In this document: in pieces, positions 1 to 7,938 of the stretch
How positions within the stretch are numbered: the stretch's first letter is position 1
How the letters are laid out: each line of letters begins with the position of its first letter
Assembly (NCBI GenBank): GCA_963205385.1
Contig: CAUJKE010000205.1
Span: 1 to 43,653, forward strand
Length of the DNA: 43,653 nt
Reading direction: 5' to 3'
Origin: Planctomycetota bacterium
GTDB taxonomy: Bacteria; Planctomycetota; Planctomycetia; Pirellulales; Pirellulaceae
Translations under genes and position numbers: made by a program
Notes under the pieces: generated by a model
What the model was told of the DNA's origin: nothing
The model's input: the letters and a program-made list of their open reading frames with translations, nothing else
The model's database searches: none

Positions 1-650
1 CCTATCACGAGAGCGGGCACGCGCTGGTCGCGTATAGTCTGCCCAACACCGATCCCGTGCATAAAGTCTCGATCATCCCGCGCGGACTCGCGGCGCTAGG
101 TTACACCATGCAGCGCCCCGATGGGGACCGCTTTTTGCTGACCAAGTCGGAACTCGAAAGCCGCATTCAGGTGCTCCTCGCCGGGACCGTTGCGGAGGAG
201 ATGATCTACGCGGATATCTCCACAGGCGCGCAAAACGACCTGGAACGGGCGACCGAGATCGCGCGGAGCATGGTGACGGATTACGGCATGAGCCGCCTGG
301 GGCGCGTCTGTTATCGCGAGTCTGGCCGTTCGGCCTTTTTGGCCTCGGCCATGGACGAGCGTCAAAGCTCGCATAGCGAAATGACCGCCCGCGAAATCGA
401 TCAGGAGGTGCGGCACATTCTCGACGAAGGCTTGGAGCGCGTGCGGCACATCCTCAAACAGCGTTTCGCCGCGTTGAAAGCGCTCACGCAGCGATTGATC
501 GAAGTCGAATCCGTCGACGCGGACGTGCTGCAGGAGATTATCGAAGAGACTTCGCCTGGCCCGCTCGTCGTCCCAGGGACCAGCAACGTCTCGACGACCC
601 TTCGCCCGCCGGTGACCGACGGCAGCGACGCCGCGGAGCGTGCGGTGTAG
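1..650 (+). CDS. ftsH: FtsH-type membrane zinc protease, C-terminal (M41) part, 5' end outside window
   Basis: The open frame enters the window from the left and codes for the last 215 residues of an FtsH-family ATP-dependent metalloprotease. The zinc motif HESGH (HExxH) is at fragment residues 2-6, followed by the [10 protein letters not shown] strand typical of the M41 domain. The third zinc ligand is probably the Asp of the NDLERAT segment near fragment residue 79. The AAA+ domain and the membrane segments must lie outside the window. FtsH degrades misfolded membrane proteins and selected regulators at the inner membrane. The tail after the peptidase helices is short and rich in Ser, Thr and Pro. 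The gene converges on the receiver/ATPase gene, with a 9-bp inverted repeat between them. Family assignment is firm; which FtsH paralogue it is cannot be told. Confidence 0.93.
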   Translation, partial: YHESGHALVAYSLPNTDPVHKVSIIPRGLAALGYTMQRPDGDRFLLTKSELESRIQVLLAGTVAEEMIYADISTGAQNDLERATEIARSMVTDYGMSRLGRVCYRESGRSAFLASAMDERQSSHSEMTAREIDQEVRHILDEGLERVRHILKQRFAALKALTQRLIEVESVDADVLQEIIEETSPGPLVVPGTSNVSTTLRPPVTDGSDAAERAV

Positions 651-676
651 TTGACGGTCGGCAGTGAGACAACCAT

Positions 677-705
677 GCGGCCAAATTCCGCCAGGCTTTG
701 GCCGC
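677..705. terminator. Hairpin between convergent ftsH and receiver/ATPase gene
   Basis: GCGGCCAAA (677-685) and TTTGGCCGC (697-705) form a perfect 9-bp inverted repeat with an 11-nt loop, in the 64-bp gap between two convergent genes. There is no strong T-run on either side, so the call as a two-way terminator rests on the stem and the position. Confidence 0.5.
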
Positions 706-714
706 GAATTGTTT

Positions 715-1632
715 CTACGCGGATTCCGCGCAAGCGCGCGACCGCTGCGGCGAGCGCTGCTTGATGAGAGTCACCTGATTCCCGCTGCTGTTGTAGTAGA
801 CTTCGTCGAGAAAGGTCCGCATCAAAAACACGCCCCGCCCGCTGACCCGCTCGAGATTCGCAGGTGCGGTCGGGTCGGGTAAGCCTTGGGGATCGAAGCC
901 GGGGCCTTCATCGCGGATGACGAAGACCAACGCTTCGCGCGACAGTTTGGCGTCTACAAAAATGCGCCGTTGCATATAGGGAGCTTTGTTGCGGCGTTCT
1001 TCAAGGAGTCGCTCGTACTCTTCCGGCTCTTCATCGCGCAAGTGCGAGCTGAGCTCCAGGTTTCCGTGATAGAGCGCGTTCACGAGCGCCTCTTCTAAGG
1101 CCACGGCAATGTGCACGCGCTGATGTTCTTGCGTGGCGTTGGTATCGATAAAGCGATGCTGCAAGTAGGACACCATCGGCTGAATGAGCTCGGGATCGCA
1201 CGGCAGCGTGAACGAACACTCATCGCGTGCGAGATGTTTCAAGAGCCGCGCGTGACCTCCTTCGCGCGTGGAGGCAGCGAGCACGTCTCGCAGCGTCATG
1301 GTCAGTGCTGAGGCCAACAGCGCCTTGGGGACGTAGCTCGCAGCGCCGTGATGCAAAGCGCGCAGCGCGAGATCTTCCTTGCCGCGCGTCGTCATCAAGA
1401 TAATTGGGAGTCGAGGCTGCTTCCTTTTCACTTGTGTGACGAAGTCCAGGCCGTCCATGTCGCCGAGCGTGAGATCGGTAATCACCACATCAGGCACGCG
1501 GGCCTCGATCCAGGCGAGCGCTTCCGCGCCTGACTTAGCAATTTCCACTTCGAAGTCGCCGTCCGCGCGCAAGAGCGCAGCGACGCGCTTGCGATCGGCG
1601 GCAGTGTCGTCGACGATCAAAACCAAGGCCAC
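715..1632 (-). CDS. Response regulator receiver fused to an anti-sigma-factor-type (GHKL) ATPase domain
   Basis: A 305-residue protein with two domains. Residues 1-120 are a CheY-like receiver with acidic pocket D8-D9, phospho-acceptor D53, switch Thr near 81-82 and K103. Residues about 140-295 are a HATPase_c_2 domain of the RsbW/SpoIIAB kind: N-box EEALVN at 180-185, G1 box DEGPGFD at 241-247 and G2 box SGRGVF at 264-269. There is no His-containing dimerisation domain, so it is not a standard histidine kinase. Known relatives phosphorylate anti-anti-sigma proteins or bind sigma factors, and here phosphorylation of D53 would probably gate that activity. The start is GTG at 1632, preceded by a GGGGAAA ribosome site. 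No partner STAS or PP2C gene is visible in the window. Confidence 0.85.
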   Translation of the reverse strand: MALVLIVDDTAADRKRVAALLRADGDFEVEIAKSGAEALAWIEARVPDVVITDLTLGDMDGLDFVTQVKRKQPRLPIILMTTRGKEDLALRALHHGAASYVPKALLASALTMTLRDVLAASTREGGHARLLKHLARDECSFTLPCDPELIQPMVSYLQHRFIDTNATQEHQRVHIAVALEEALVNALYHGNLELSSHLRDEEPEEYERLLEERRNKAPYMQRRIFVDAKLSREALVFVIRDEGPGFDPQGLPDPTAPANLERVSGRGVFLMRTFLDEVYYNSSGNQVTLIKQRSPQRSRACAESA

Positions 1633-2071
1633 GTATGATTTCCCCTGTTTGCCTGTTCCTGTTGCCTGGCGGGTGACAGTTCGAATGACAACGAATTGCG
1701 AGATTTCGTGTCCCGTTATCCTCTATCGGTTGCCACATTGCCACCTACTAGTGATTATTCTTAATACAAATGGCAACAAGGCAAACAAAATCCGCGAGAT
1801 AATGGTTTTTTTGTTGCCTTTATGGACTGCGTCCAAGCGGGGACTCCTCTTGCCGACGCTTGCGGTGGGCCGCATTCGTCCCTAGGGGCGTGCTGGAACT
1901 GGCTGCCCTCGACGGACTCGAATGCCACTCAACAAGGTGGGTGGGCCCAACCGTGGGCGCGCCGATGCGGCGCTTCGGATTGACTCGCCGCTGTCCCCTC
2001 TTAAAATCTTTTAGTTTGCAAGCCAACAATCCGCGGGGCCGATCGCACCCGTTTGTCAGTGGAGTCGCCTC
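1633..2071. other. Intergenic region between divergent receiver/ATPase and glycosyltransferase genes
   Basis: These 439 bases hold no convincing gene or tRNA. The part from about 1730 to 1830 is clearly more AT-rich than its surroundings and contains an inverted repeat (AAGGCAA at 1778-1784 against TTGCCTT at 1814-1820, also GGCAACAA at 1772-1779 against TTGTTGCC at 1811-1818). It probably carries the promoter of the leftward gene; I could not fix -35/-10 boxes with confidence. The remainder up to 2071 is GC-rich, with a GGAG ribosome site just before the ATG at 2072. Confidence 0.5.
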
Positions 2072-2824
2072 ATGCCCACTCGGTTTCTAACCGCCCTGCC
2101 TGTCTATAACGAAGAGCAGCACGTCGCCGCGGTGTTGGACGAGGTCAGTCGTTACAGTCCGGAGGTGCTCGTCGTGGACGACGGTTCGTCCGACCGCACG
2201 CCAGAAATTCTCGCGGCGCGGAGCGACGTGCAGCTGGCGCGTCACGAGCGGAACCGCGGCTACGGCGCGGCGCTCAATACGGCCTTCGAATTTGCCCGCC
2301 GTGAGAAGTACGACGTGGTCGTCACTATCGATTGCGATGGCCAGCACGAGCCGCAGCGCATCCCTCGCTTCGTGACTGCATGCACGGGGAACGTCGATAT
2401 TGTCTCGGGGAGTCGTTATCTCAAACATTACCCCGGCGACAGCGAACCGCCGGCGCAGCGGCTCTGGGTAAATCAGCGCGTCACCGCCGAATTGAATCGC
2501 CGCCTGCAACTGAATCTCACCGACGCTTTTTGCGGTTTCAAGGCCTATCGCGTGGAAGCGCTGCAGCATCTCAAGATTGACGAAGCCGGCTATGCCATGC
2601 CGCTGCAGGTTTGGGTGCAAGTCGCCGCCGCGGGGCTGCATGTGATTGAGTTGCCGGTGCCTCTGATCTATCTCGACGAGAAGCGTTCGTTCGGCGGTGT
2701 GCTCGACGATGCCGCCACGCGACTCGAATACTATCACCTCGTCATCGACCGGAGCATCGCCGCGGAGTTGGCTCGCGGGCGCACGTTCGCCGCCTGTGCG
2801 AACGCAGGCGAGAGCTTGGGCTAG
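2072..2824 (+). CDS. Family 2 glycosyltransferase (GT-A fold)
   Basis: A 250-residue soluble glycosyltransferase. The nucleotide-sugar site is visible as VVDDGSSDRT (residues 34-43) and the metal-binding DxD as DCD at 87-89 within TIDCDGQH. Members of this dolichol-phosphate-mannose-synthase-like group move a sugar from a UDP- or GDP-donor to a lipid or polysaccharide acceptor. There is no C-terminal membrane segment, unlike many lipid-linked GT2 enzymes, so it should act at the cytoplasmic face. The ATG has a GGAG ribosome site 8 bases upstream. The next gene starts 6 bp after the stop, so the two are almost certainly cotranscribed, and the sugar product may feed that partner. Donor and acceptor cannot be read from the sequence. 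Confidence 0.88.
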   Translation: MPTRFLTALPVYNEEQHVAAVLDEVSRYSPEVLVVDDGSSDRTPEILAARSDVQLARHERNRGYGAALNTAFEFARREKYDVVVTIDCDGQHEPQRIPRFVTACTGNVDIVSGSRYLKHYPGDSEPPAQRLWVNQRVTAELNRRLQLNLTDAFCGFKAYRVEALQHLKIDEAGYAMPLQVWVQVAAAGLHVIELPVPLIYLDEKRSFGGVLDDAATRLEYYHLVIDRSIAAELARGRTFAACANAGESLG

Positions 2825-2830
2825 CGCCAC

Positions 2831-4447
2831 ATGACGAGCTCCATCGCTTACCGCCGGCTGCGTGCTCCCCGCGAGCATGGGCAGACGCTTGTCGAGCCAG
2901 GCATCGGCGAAGTTCCTCGGCTGGTCGCGGAGAACCAGGCCCTCGCGCGCGCAGCTTATGCGTCGCTAGAAATTGGCGGCGCGCCGTGGCCAGAGCTCGC
3001 GCGACAAGCGCGGCGGGACTTGCTCGACATCGCCTACGAGCATACTCGGCGGCATTGTCTTGCCGGGCGGCCGGACGCGCAATACGAACGCAGCGAAAGC
3101 GCCCTTTCAACCGCGCCCCCCATTCTGCTCGCAGGGCATCAGCCGGAACTGTTTCATCCCGGCGTGTGGTTCAAGAATTTTCTGCTCTCGTCGCTCGCGG
3201 AAAAGCTGGGGGCGACGCCGGTCAATTTGATTATTGATAACGATGTGATGCACGCGGCATCCATTCGCGTATTGCGCGGCGACACAGGCCAGGCGCATGT
3301 GGAGACCGTCCCATTCGATGATGCCGGCGCGGAAATTCCCTACGAAGAACGGCATGTTCGCAACTTCCAGAGGTTTCAGGCTTTCGCGGAGCAGGTTGAT
3401 CCTGTCGGCAACCGGCTTGTCTCGCGAATGTGGCCGACGGCGCAAAAGGTCGCTGCGGAAGCCAAATTGGGTTACGCCCTCTCGGCGGCGCGGCGTCAAT
3501 TGGAAACCGAGTTCGGCGTTCACAATTGGGAAGCCCCGCTCAGCGCTGTCTGCGACCGCGAAGGTTTCGCTCGGTTTGCCTTGCATTTGCTGAGCGCGGC
3601 GCCCCGCTTCCAAGCAATCCACAACACAGCCTTGGCCGAATATCGCGACGTGCATCACATTCGCAGCCAGACGCATCCCGTGCCGGAGTTGAAGACCCAA
3701 GGGGCTTGGCATGAAGTTCCGCTCTGGATCTGGTCGTCCGCCGAACCGCAGCGGCGTCCGCTCTATGCTGCGGTCACGCCCGACGTTCTGACTCTTTCCG
3801 ATCTCGAACTGTGCGAAATTGAACTCCCGCTACAAACAGGCCGCGTGACCACCTCCACGGTTGAAGCCTGGGGGGCGGCCGCGCGGCAGGGGCTCAAGCT
3901 TCGACCGCGAGCGCTGCTGACCACGATGTTCGCGCGGTTATTTCTCGGCGATTTATTCGTGCATGGAATCGGCGGCGCTATTTACGATCAACTGACCGAC
4001 GCGATCATCACGCGCTGGCTTGCGGTTCCGCCGCCGCATTTCCTGGCCGCGACGGCCACCGTGCAACTCGTGCCGTGTCGACCTGGGGAAACAGCCGAGA
4101 GTTTGCGCTTTGCCAATCACACGCTGCGCGAAATTCCCTATCATCCAGAAGCTTTCCTGCGTGACTCCGCAAGCGCTGTCGTGCGGGAGCTTTCGCAAGA
4201 AAAGCAGCGCTGGATCGAGATGGAGTTGCCGCGGGGACAACGGCGTGCGCGGCATGACGCGATTGTCGACATCAACGCGCGCCTCACGCCCTACACCGAA
4301 GATATCAGGCGCGCGTGGGAGCAGGAGCGCGACCTGCTGGCTGCGCGTCTCAAGCAGGAACAGCTCGTCGGCTCGCGCGAGTTTTCGTTTTGCCAGTTTG
4401 ATGATCAACTACCGGACCTGTTGCTCAACTTGTCTCAGCATGGTTAG
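2831..4447 (+). CDS. Conserved hypothetical protein with BshC-like motifs
   Basis: A 538-residue cytoplasmic protein with no signal peptide or membrane segment. Residues 98-140 (AGHQPELFHPG, then a helix, then GATPVNLIIDND) have the same layout as the SGQQ-GLF-GP...GVPVFWIAGEDHD region of BshC, the putative cysteine-adding enzyme of bacillithiol synthesis. Residues 357-390 (LRPRALLT...HGIGGAIYDQLTD) resemble the BshC 'LRPV...GGPGEIAY' region. The last 100 residues are helical and charged, as in BshC's coiled coil. This is recognition by pattern, not by alignment, and the canonical HD pair is replaced by ND. It follows a glycosyltransferase by 6 bp, which suits a glycoconjugate pathway. Its last 23 bases overlap the end of the convergent hydrolase gene. 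Function remains unproven. Confidence 0.55.
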   Translation: MTSSIAYRRLRAPREHGQTLVEPGIGEVPRLVAENQALARAAYASLEIGGAPWPELARQARRDLLDIAYEHTRRHCLAGRPDAQYERSESALSTAPPILLAGHQPELFHPGVWFKNFLLSSLAEKLGATPVNLIIDNDVMHAASIRVLRGDTGQAHVETVPFDDAGAEIPYEERHVRNFQRFQAFAEQVDPVGNRLVSRMWPTAQKVAAEAKLGYALSAARRQLETEFGVHNWEAPLSAVCDREGFARFALHLLSAAPRFQAIHNTALAEYRDVHHIRSQTHPVPELKTQGAWHEVPLWIWSSAEPQRRPLYAAVTPDVLTLSDLELCEIELPLQTGRVTTSTVEAWGAAARQGLKLRPRALLTTMFARLFLGDLFVHGIGGAIYDQLTDAIITRWLAVPPPHFLAATATVQLVPCRPGETAESLRFANHTLREIPYHPEAFLRDSASAVVRELSQEKQRWIEMELPRGQRRARHDAIVDINARLTPYTEDIRRAWEQERDLLAARLKQEQLVGSREFSFCQFDDQLPDLLLNLSQHG

Positions 4448-5216
4448 CAGCCTGCGGAAGCGCTTGCCGCGCGAGCCAGTCGAGCGCCGCGCGATAGTTT
4501 GGCTCGATCGCCGCATCCAGCAGCGTCGCATGATCCGCTTCGGGATCGATCACGACCTGCTTCGGGCCGGCGTATCGCTCAAAGATTTGCTGTTGATACG
4601 GCGGCGGCACGACGCGGTCGCGCCCCGCCGAGAGAAAAACAGCGGGAGCTTTCGCCTGCGCCGCGTTGTCGAGACTGCACAGGTCCGAAGGAACCTGGCG
4701 CGCGATAAGCTTCGCCCCCAGACCCAAGTTCCACCAACCGTGGTGTCCCACGATCAACTGCTTCAGCGGCGGTGGATTTCGCAGTAGCAGCCCCGCCACG
4801 GGGACGCGCGCGGCGAGATACAACGCGCAGGTGGTGCCAATGCTGTTGCCGGTCACGAATATCGGCCGCCCCTGGGCCTGGCGCGCGAGGTGTTCATAAG
4901 CCGTATTTGCCGCCGCCACGAGCCCCGGCATGCTGGCCCGCCCGCTGCTGCCCCCGTAGCCGGGATAGTTCACCGCCCAAACTTCGGCCTGCAATTGCGG
5001 CCAAACCTCGGCTGGATGCAAATCCGCCCGTTCCGCCCGACTCCCCGTCCCGCCAAACTTCAGCACAAACGCTTGCGGCTCGCCTGCGCCGGCGTGCATC
5101 GTCAGCACTTCGAGCTGACCATCCCCCAGCGGCAACGCCTGCCGCTGCTTGTTCTCCGCCGGCAGCGGATCGCGGCTGGGGCAAAGCACGAATTTATCGG
5201 CGAGACGGGCGAGCAT
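4425..5216 (-). CDS. Alpha/beta hydrolase family protein
   Basis: A serine hydrolase of about 263 residues. The nucleophile elbow GNSIG places Ser at residue 125, the acid is Asp200 (SAGRDRVVP) and the base His229 (EADHATLL). The N-terminal stretch with CPSRDPLP followed by a glycine-rich oxyanion-loop region (FGGTGS) matches bacterial Bem46/YfhR-like hydrolases of unknown substrate. The ATG at 5216 is the best start, though it lacks a good ribosome site. The frame stays open further upstream (a hydrophobic LVFIAYRFLTLAF stretch encoded at 5219-5261 could be part of a membrane anchor if a TTG at 5231 or an earlier codon is used). The longest version would run into the divergent propeller gene and is unlikely. 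The 3' end overlaps the preceding gene tail to tail. Confidence 0.78.
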   Translation of the reverse strand: MLARLADKFVLCPSRDPLPAENKQRQALPLGDGQLEVLTMHAGAGEPQAFVLKFGGTGSRAERADLHPAEVWPQLQAEVWAVNYPGYGGSSGRASMPGLVAAANTAYEHLARQAQGRPIFVTGNSIGTTCALYLAARVPVAGLLLRNPPPLKQLIVGHHGWWNLGLGAKLIARQVPSDLCSLDNAAQAKAPAVFLSAGRDRVVPPPYQQQIFERYAGPKQVVIDPEADHATLLDAAIEPNYRAALDWLARQALPQAANHAETS

Positions 5217-5385
5217 AAAGGCGAGCGTCAAAAAACGGTAAGCAATGAAAACGAGTCGCGCTCGACAACCTATTCTAACCGCGAGCTGCCGAACGTGAGA
5301 AGTGCGATTGACGAACCATGCGTAGGCTCCTGGCTCATCGCGCGTTACAATATAGCCAGATTTTCGCATCTCACGGAGTGTTCTT

Positions 5386-6675
5386 ATGCTGCGCCGCCTG
5401 TTGATTATTGTCGCGATCGTATGTTCCGCCCAGAGCTTGTTGCAGGCGGAAGATTGGCCGCAGTGGCGGGGGCCGAATCGGGATGGGGTCTGGTCGGAGA
5501 CCGGCGTGGTCGAGAAGTTCGCCGCCAAGCGGATTGAACCAAAATGGCGCGTGCCGATTGGATCGGGATATACTGGCCCGACGGTTGCGAACGGGCTCGT
5601 GTACGTCATGGATCGACAGACGGAGCCGAAGCAGATCGAGCGGGTGCTCTGCTTTGATTCAGCGACGGGCGCGCAGAAATGGGTGCAGACGTATGACTGC
5701 GTGTACAAGAACGTTGGCTACGAAGCGGGACCACGCGCGAGCGTGACCATCGATCACGGCCGCGCGTACGCGCTGGGCTCGATGGGGCATCTGCATTGCT
5801 ACGACGCCAAGACCGGCGTTGTCCTGTGGACGCGGGACTGTGGCGATCTCTACGACATTGACATGCCGATCTGGGGCATCGCCGCGGCGCCGCTCATCTA
5901 TCAAGATCTCGTCATCGTCCACATTGGCGGCAAGCAGGCCTGCGTCGTGGCGCTGAACAAACAGACCGGCGACGAGGTTTGGAAAGCTCTCGACGATCGG
6001 GGGCAATATTCGTCGCCGGTGCTGATCAAGCAAGGGGATCGAGATGTTGTGCTCGTCTGGACGGGAGATTCCATTGCCGGGCTGGGCGCTGCCGATGGCA
6101 AAGTGTTCTGGCGGATTGCTTGGAAGCCGCGCAATATGCCGATCGGCGTCCCCACGCCGGTGATTTCTAAGGATCGCGCACTGTTCGTATCGTTTTACGA
6201 CGGAACGACGCTACTCAAGCTCTCGCAAACGCATCCCGCCGCCGAGATACTTTGGCAACGCGTCGGGCGTTCGGAACGAGACACGGACGCTCTGCAAGGG
6301 ATCATCAGCACCCCGGTCATTCAAGGCGACTATATCTACGGCGTCGATAGTTATGGCGAATTGCGCTGTCTGGACCTTAAGACCGGCGACCGCGTTTGGG
6401 AGGATCTCACCGCCGTGCCCAAAGCCCGCTGGAGCACGATTCATTTCGTCAAAAACGGCGAGCGATATTGGATGTTCAACGAGCGGGGCGAGTTGCTCAT
6501 CGCCACGCTGTCGCCGGACGGTTTTCACGAAATCAGCCGGACGAAGGTGCTCGAACCGACGACGGCTCAACTTTCGCTACGGGGCGGCGTGTGCTGGTCG
6601 CATCCCGCGTTTGCCGAGCGCTGCTTGTTCGCCCGCAACGATCAAGAACTCGTCTGCGTCGATTTAGCAGAGTAA
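5386..6675 (+). CDS. Secreted PQQ-like beta-propeller (BamB-type WD/PQQ repeat) protein
   Basis: A 429-residue exported protein. Residues 1-21 form a Sec signal peptide (MLRRLLIIVAIVC..., cleavage after LLQA), followed by EDWPQWRGPNRDG, the opening found on hundreds of planctomycete PQQ-repeat proteins. Repeated blocks such as FDSATGAQKW, YDAKTGVVLW, LNKQTGDEVW, LGAADGKVFW and LDLKTGDRVW are the propeller blades. Relatives occur in the periplasm; some are dehydrogenases, but most, like this one, lack visible catalytic residues and are thought to be binding or scaffold proteins. ATG at 5386 has a GGAG site 8 bases upstream. A TACAAT hexamer at 5346-5351 is a possible -10 box, without a clear -35. 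Confidence 0.85.
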   Translation: MLRRLLIIVAIVCSAQSLLQAEDWPQWRGPNRDGVWSETGVVEKFAAKRIEPKWRVPIGSGYTGPTVANGLVYVMDRQTEPKQIERVLCFDSATGAQKWVQTYDCVYKNVGYEAGPRASVTIDHGRAYALGSMGHLHCYDAKTGVVLWTRDCGDLYDIDMPIWGIAAAPLIYQDLVIVHIGGKQACVVALNKQTGDEVWKALDDRGQYSSPVLIKQGDRDVVLVWTGDSIAGLGAADGKVFWRIAWKPRNMPIGVPTPVISKDRALFVSFYDGTTLLKLSQTHPAAEILWQRVGRSERDTDALQGIISTPVIQGDYIYGVDSYGELRCLDLKTGDRVWEDLTAVPKARWSTIHFVKNGERYWMFNERGELLIATLSPDGFHEISRTKVLEPTTAQLSLRGGVCWSHPAFAERCLFARNDQELVCVDLAE

Positions 6676-6695
6676 CGCCCCTCCCGCGGCGCGGG

Positions 6696-6736
6696 CCAAA
6701 GGGCCAAACGCGAGACTTTCCAGCTTGACCCTTTGG
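6696..6736. repeat. 8-bp inverted repeat after propeller gene, overlapping ispE promoter
   Basis: CCAAAGGG (6696-6703) pairs exactly with CCCTTTGG (6729-6736) across 25 bases. It may end transcription of the propeller gene or act as an operator, since its right arm lies just inside the -35/-10 spacer of the ispE promoter. Confidence 0.4.
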
Positions 6737-6752
6737 GGGCATCCTGTAGAAT
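6725..6752 (+). promoter_or_regulatory. Sigma-70-type promoter for ispE-spoVG
   Basis: TTGACC (6725-6730), 16 bases, then TAGAAT (6747-6752). The -10 hexamer is the same as in the trxA promoter of this window. It lies 136 bases before the preferred ispE start at 6888. Confidence 0.5.
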
Positions 6753-6887
6753 CATCCTCTGGATTGTCAGGGTTTATTGAAAAAAATTTGCGTGGCGGCC
6801 GAACTTCCACGCTACGATTACGCGTTCGCCCCTTGTCCTATGGCGGCTGCGGCCTCGCTAGGCGCTAGCCCCTTTGCGAGCCGCTCG

Positions 6888-7826
6888 ATGCGCATCGCTT
6901 TTGACGAAGACCGAGTCACCGTGCAAGCCCCGGCCAAGCTCAATTTGTTCTTGGAACTGCTGGCCCGCCGCGCGGATGGTTATCACGATCTCGAGACGCT
7001 CATGGTCGCCGTAGATCTTTGTGACCAACTTTCCCTCCAATCGCGGGACGATGGCGAGCTGCATCTCGCGGCCGACTGGGCGGCAACAATTCCCTGCCAT
7101 ACGTCGCTTGGGGATGTTCCCGCCGGCCACGACAATATCGTCGTGCAAGCGCTGGAGCGACTCCGCGAGCGCGCAGGCGTTTCGCTCGGCGCCAACATTC
7201 GCTTGCGAAAGCGAATTCCATCGGCCGCGGGACTGGGAGGCGCCTCGAGCGATGCGGCGGCCGCACTCCTGGGCGCTAACGTCCTCTGGGATCTTCGTTG
7301 GACGACCGCGGAACTGAGCCTGCTGGCCGCCGAACTGGGCAGCGATGTGCCGTTTTTTCTAGGCGCTTCGGCCGCTGTCTGTCGGGGGCGGGGAGAACAG
7401 ATTGAACCGTTACCGTCGCTGCCGCGTCTGGATGTGGTGATTGTGCGACCGCCAGAAGGCTTATCGACGCCGGCCGTGTATGGTCGCTGCCAGGTTGCGG
7501 ATTCTCCGGCGAGCGTGGATCCGGCCGTGGCCGCGTGGCGGCGCGGGGATATCGCAGGCTTGGCGCGGCACATGACCAACCGACTCGAGCCGGCGGCGGA
7601 GGCACTTTCGCCCTGGATTGCCCGTTTGCGAGCGGCATTTGCTGAACAAAACTGTTACGGACACCAAATGAGCGGCAGCGGCACGAGTTATTTTGGCCTC
7701 TGCCGCCATGCCTTGCACGCCCGACAGGTTGCATCGCGCTTGCGGGCGCGGGACATTGGTTACGTTGTTTGCACCCGGACAATAAGCCTGCTGGCCCCCG
7801 AACAAGGAGACCAGCAAGCCGCCTGA
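6888..7826 (+). CDS. ispE: 4-diphosphocytidyl-2-C-methyl-D-erythritol kinase
   Basis: GHMP kinase of the non-mevalonate isoprenoid pathway: it phosphorylates CDP-methylerythritol at the 2-hydroxyl with ATP. Seen here: [10 protein letters not shown] with the active-site Lys at residue 17, [10 protein letters not shown], the ATP loop [13 protein letters not shown] at 115-127 with PSAA before it, SDVPFF near 152, and the C-terminal [11 protein letters not shown] at 261-271. I chose ATG 6888 because it puts about a dozen residues before the APAKLNLF block, as in the family; 312 residues is slightly longer than usual. Earlier starts (TTG 6777, ATG 6840) would add a non-conserved leader. A promoter lies upstream, and spoVG follows 112 bp downstream on the same strand. 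Confidence 0.92.
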   Translation: MRIAFDEDRVTVQAPAKLNLFLELLARRADGYHDLETLMVAVDLCDQLSLQSRDDGELHLAADWAATIPCHTSLGDVPAGHDNIVVQALERLRERAGVSLGANIRLRKRIPSAAGLGGASSDAAAALLGANVLWDLRWTTAELSLLAAELGSDVPFFLGASAAVCRGRGEQIEPLPSLPRLDVVIVRPPEGLSTPAVYGRCQVADSPASVDPAVAAWRRGDIAGLARHMTNRLEPAAEALSPWIARLRAAFAEQNCYGHQMSGSGTSYFGLCRHALHARQVASRLRARDIGYVVCTRTISLLAPEQGDQQAA

Positions 7827-7938
7827 CAATGGCGGTCGGCAAAAAGGCTACTCATGCCAGACAACTTGCAATGTGGTCATAGCGGTTTCGCGCGGAAACT
7901 GCGCCACCTTTTTGCAGTCGCAGGGAGGATCGATTCCC

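Noticed and set aside
2087..2878. A 263-codon minus-strand frame
   Set aside because: Antisense shadow of the GT2 gene, composition rich in Arg, His and Val with no motif.
4794..4808. GTAG followed by a CCCCG/CGGGG hairpin as a fourth REP
   Set aside because: It lies inside the coding sequence of the hydrolase, where the pattern is expected by chance in GC-rich DNA.
5308..5351. TTGACG/TACAAT as promoter of the propeller gene
   Set aside because: The two boxes are 32 bases apart, far outside the normal 15-19 spacing.
5217..5708. N-terminal extension of the alpha/beta hydrolase
   Set aside because: It would overlap the first 320 bases of the divergent propeller gene, including its signal peptide, and the added residues are not hydrolase-like.
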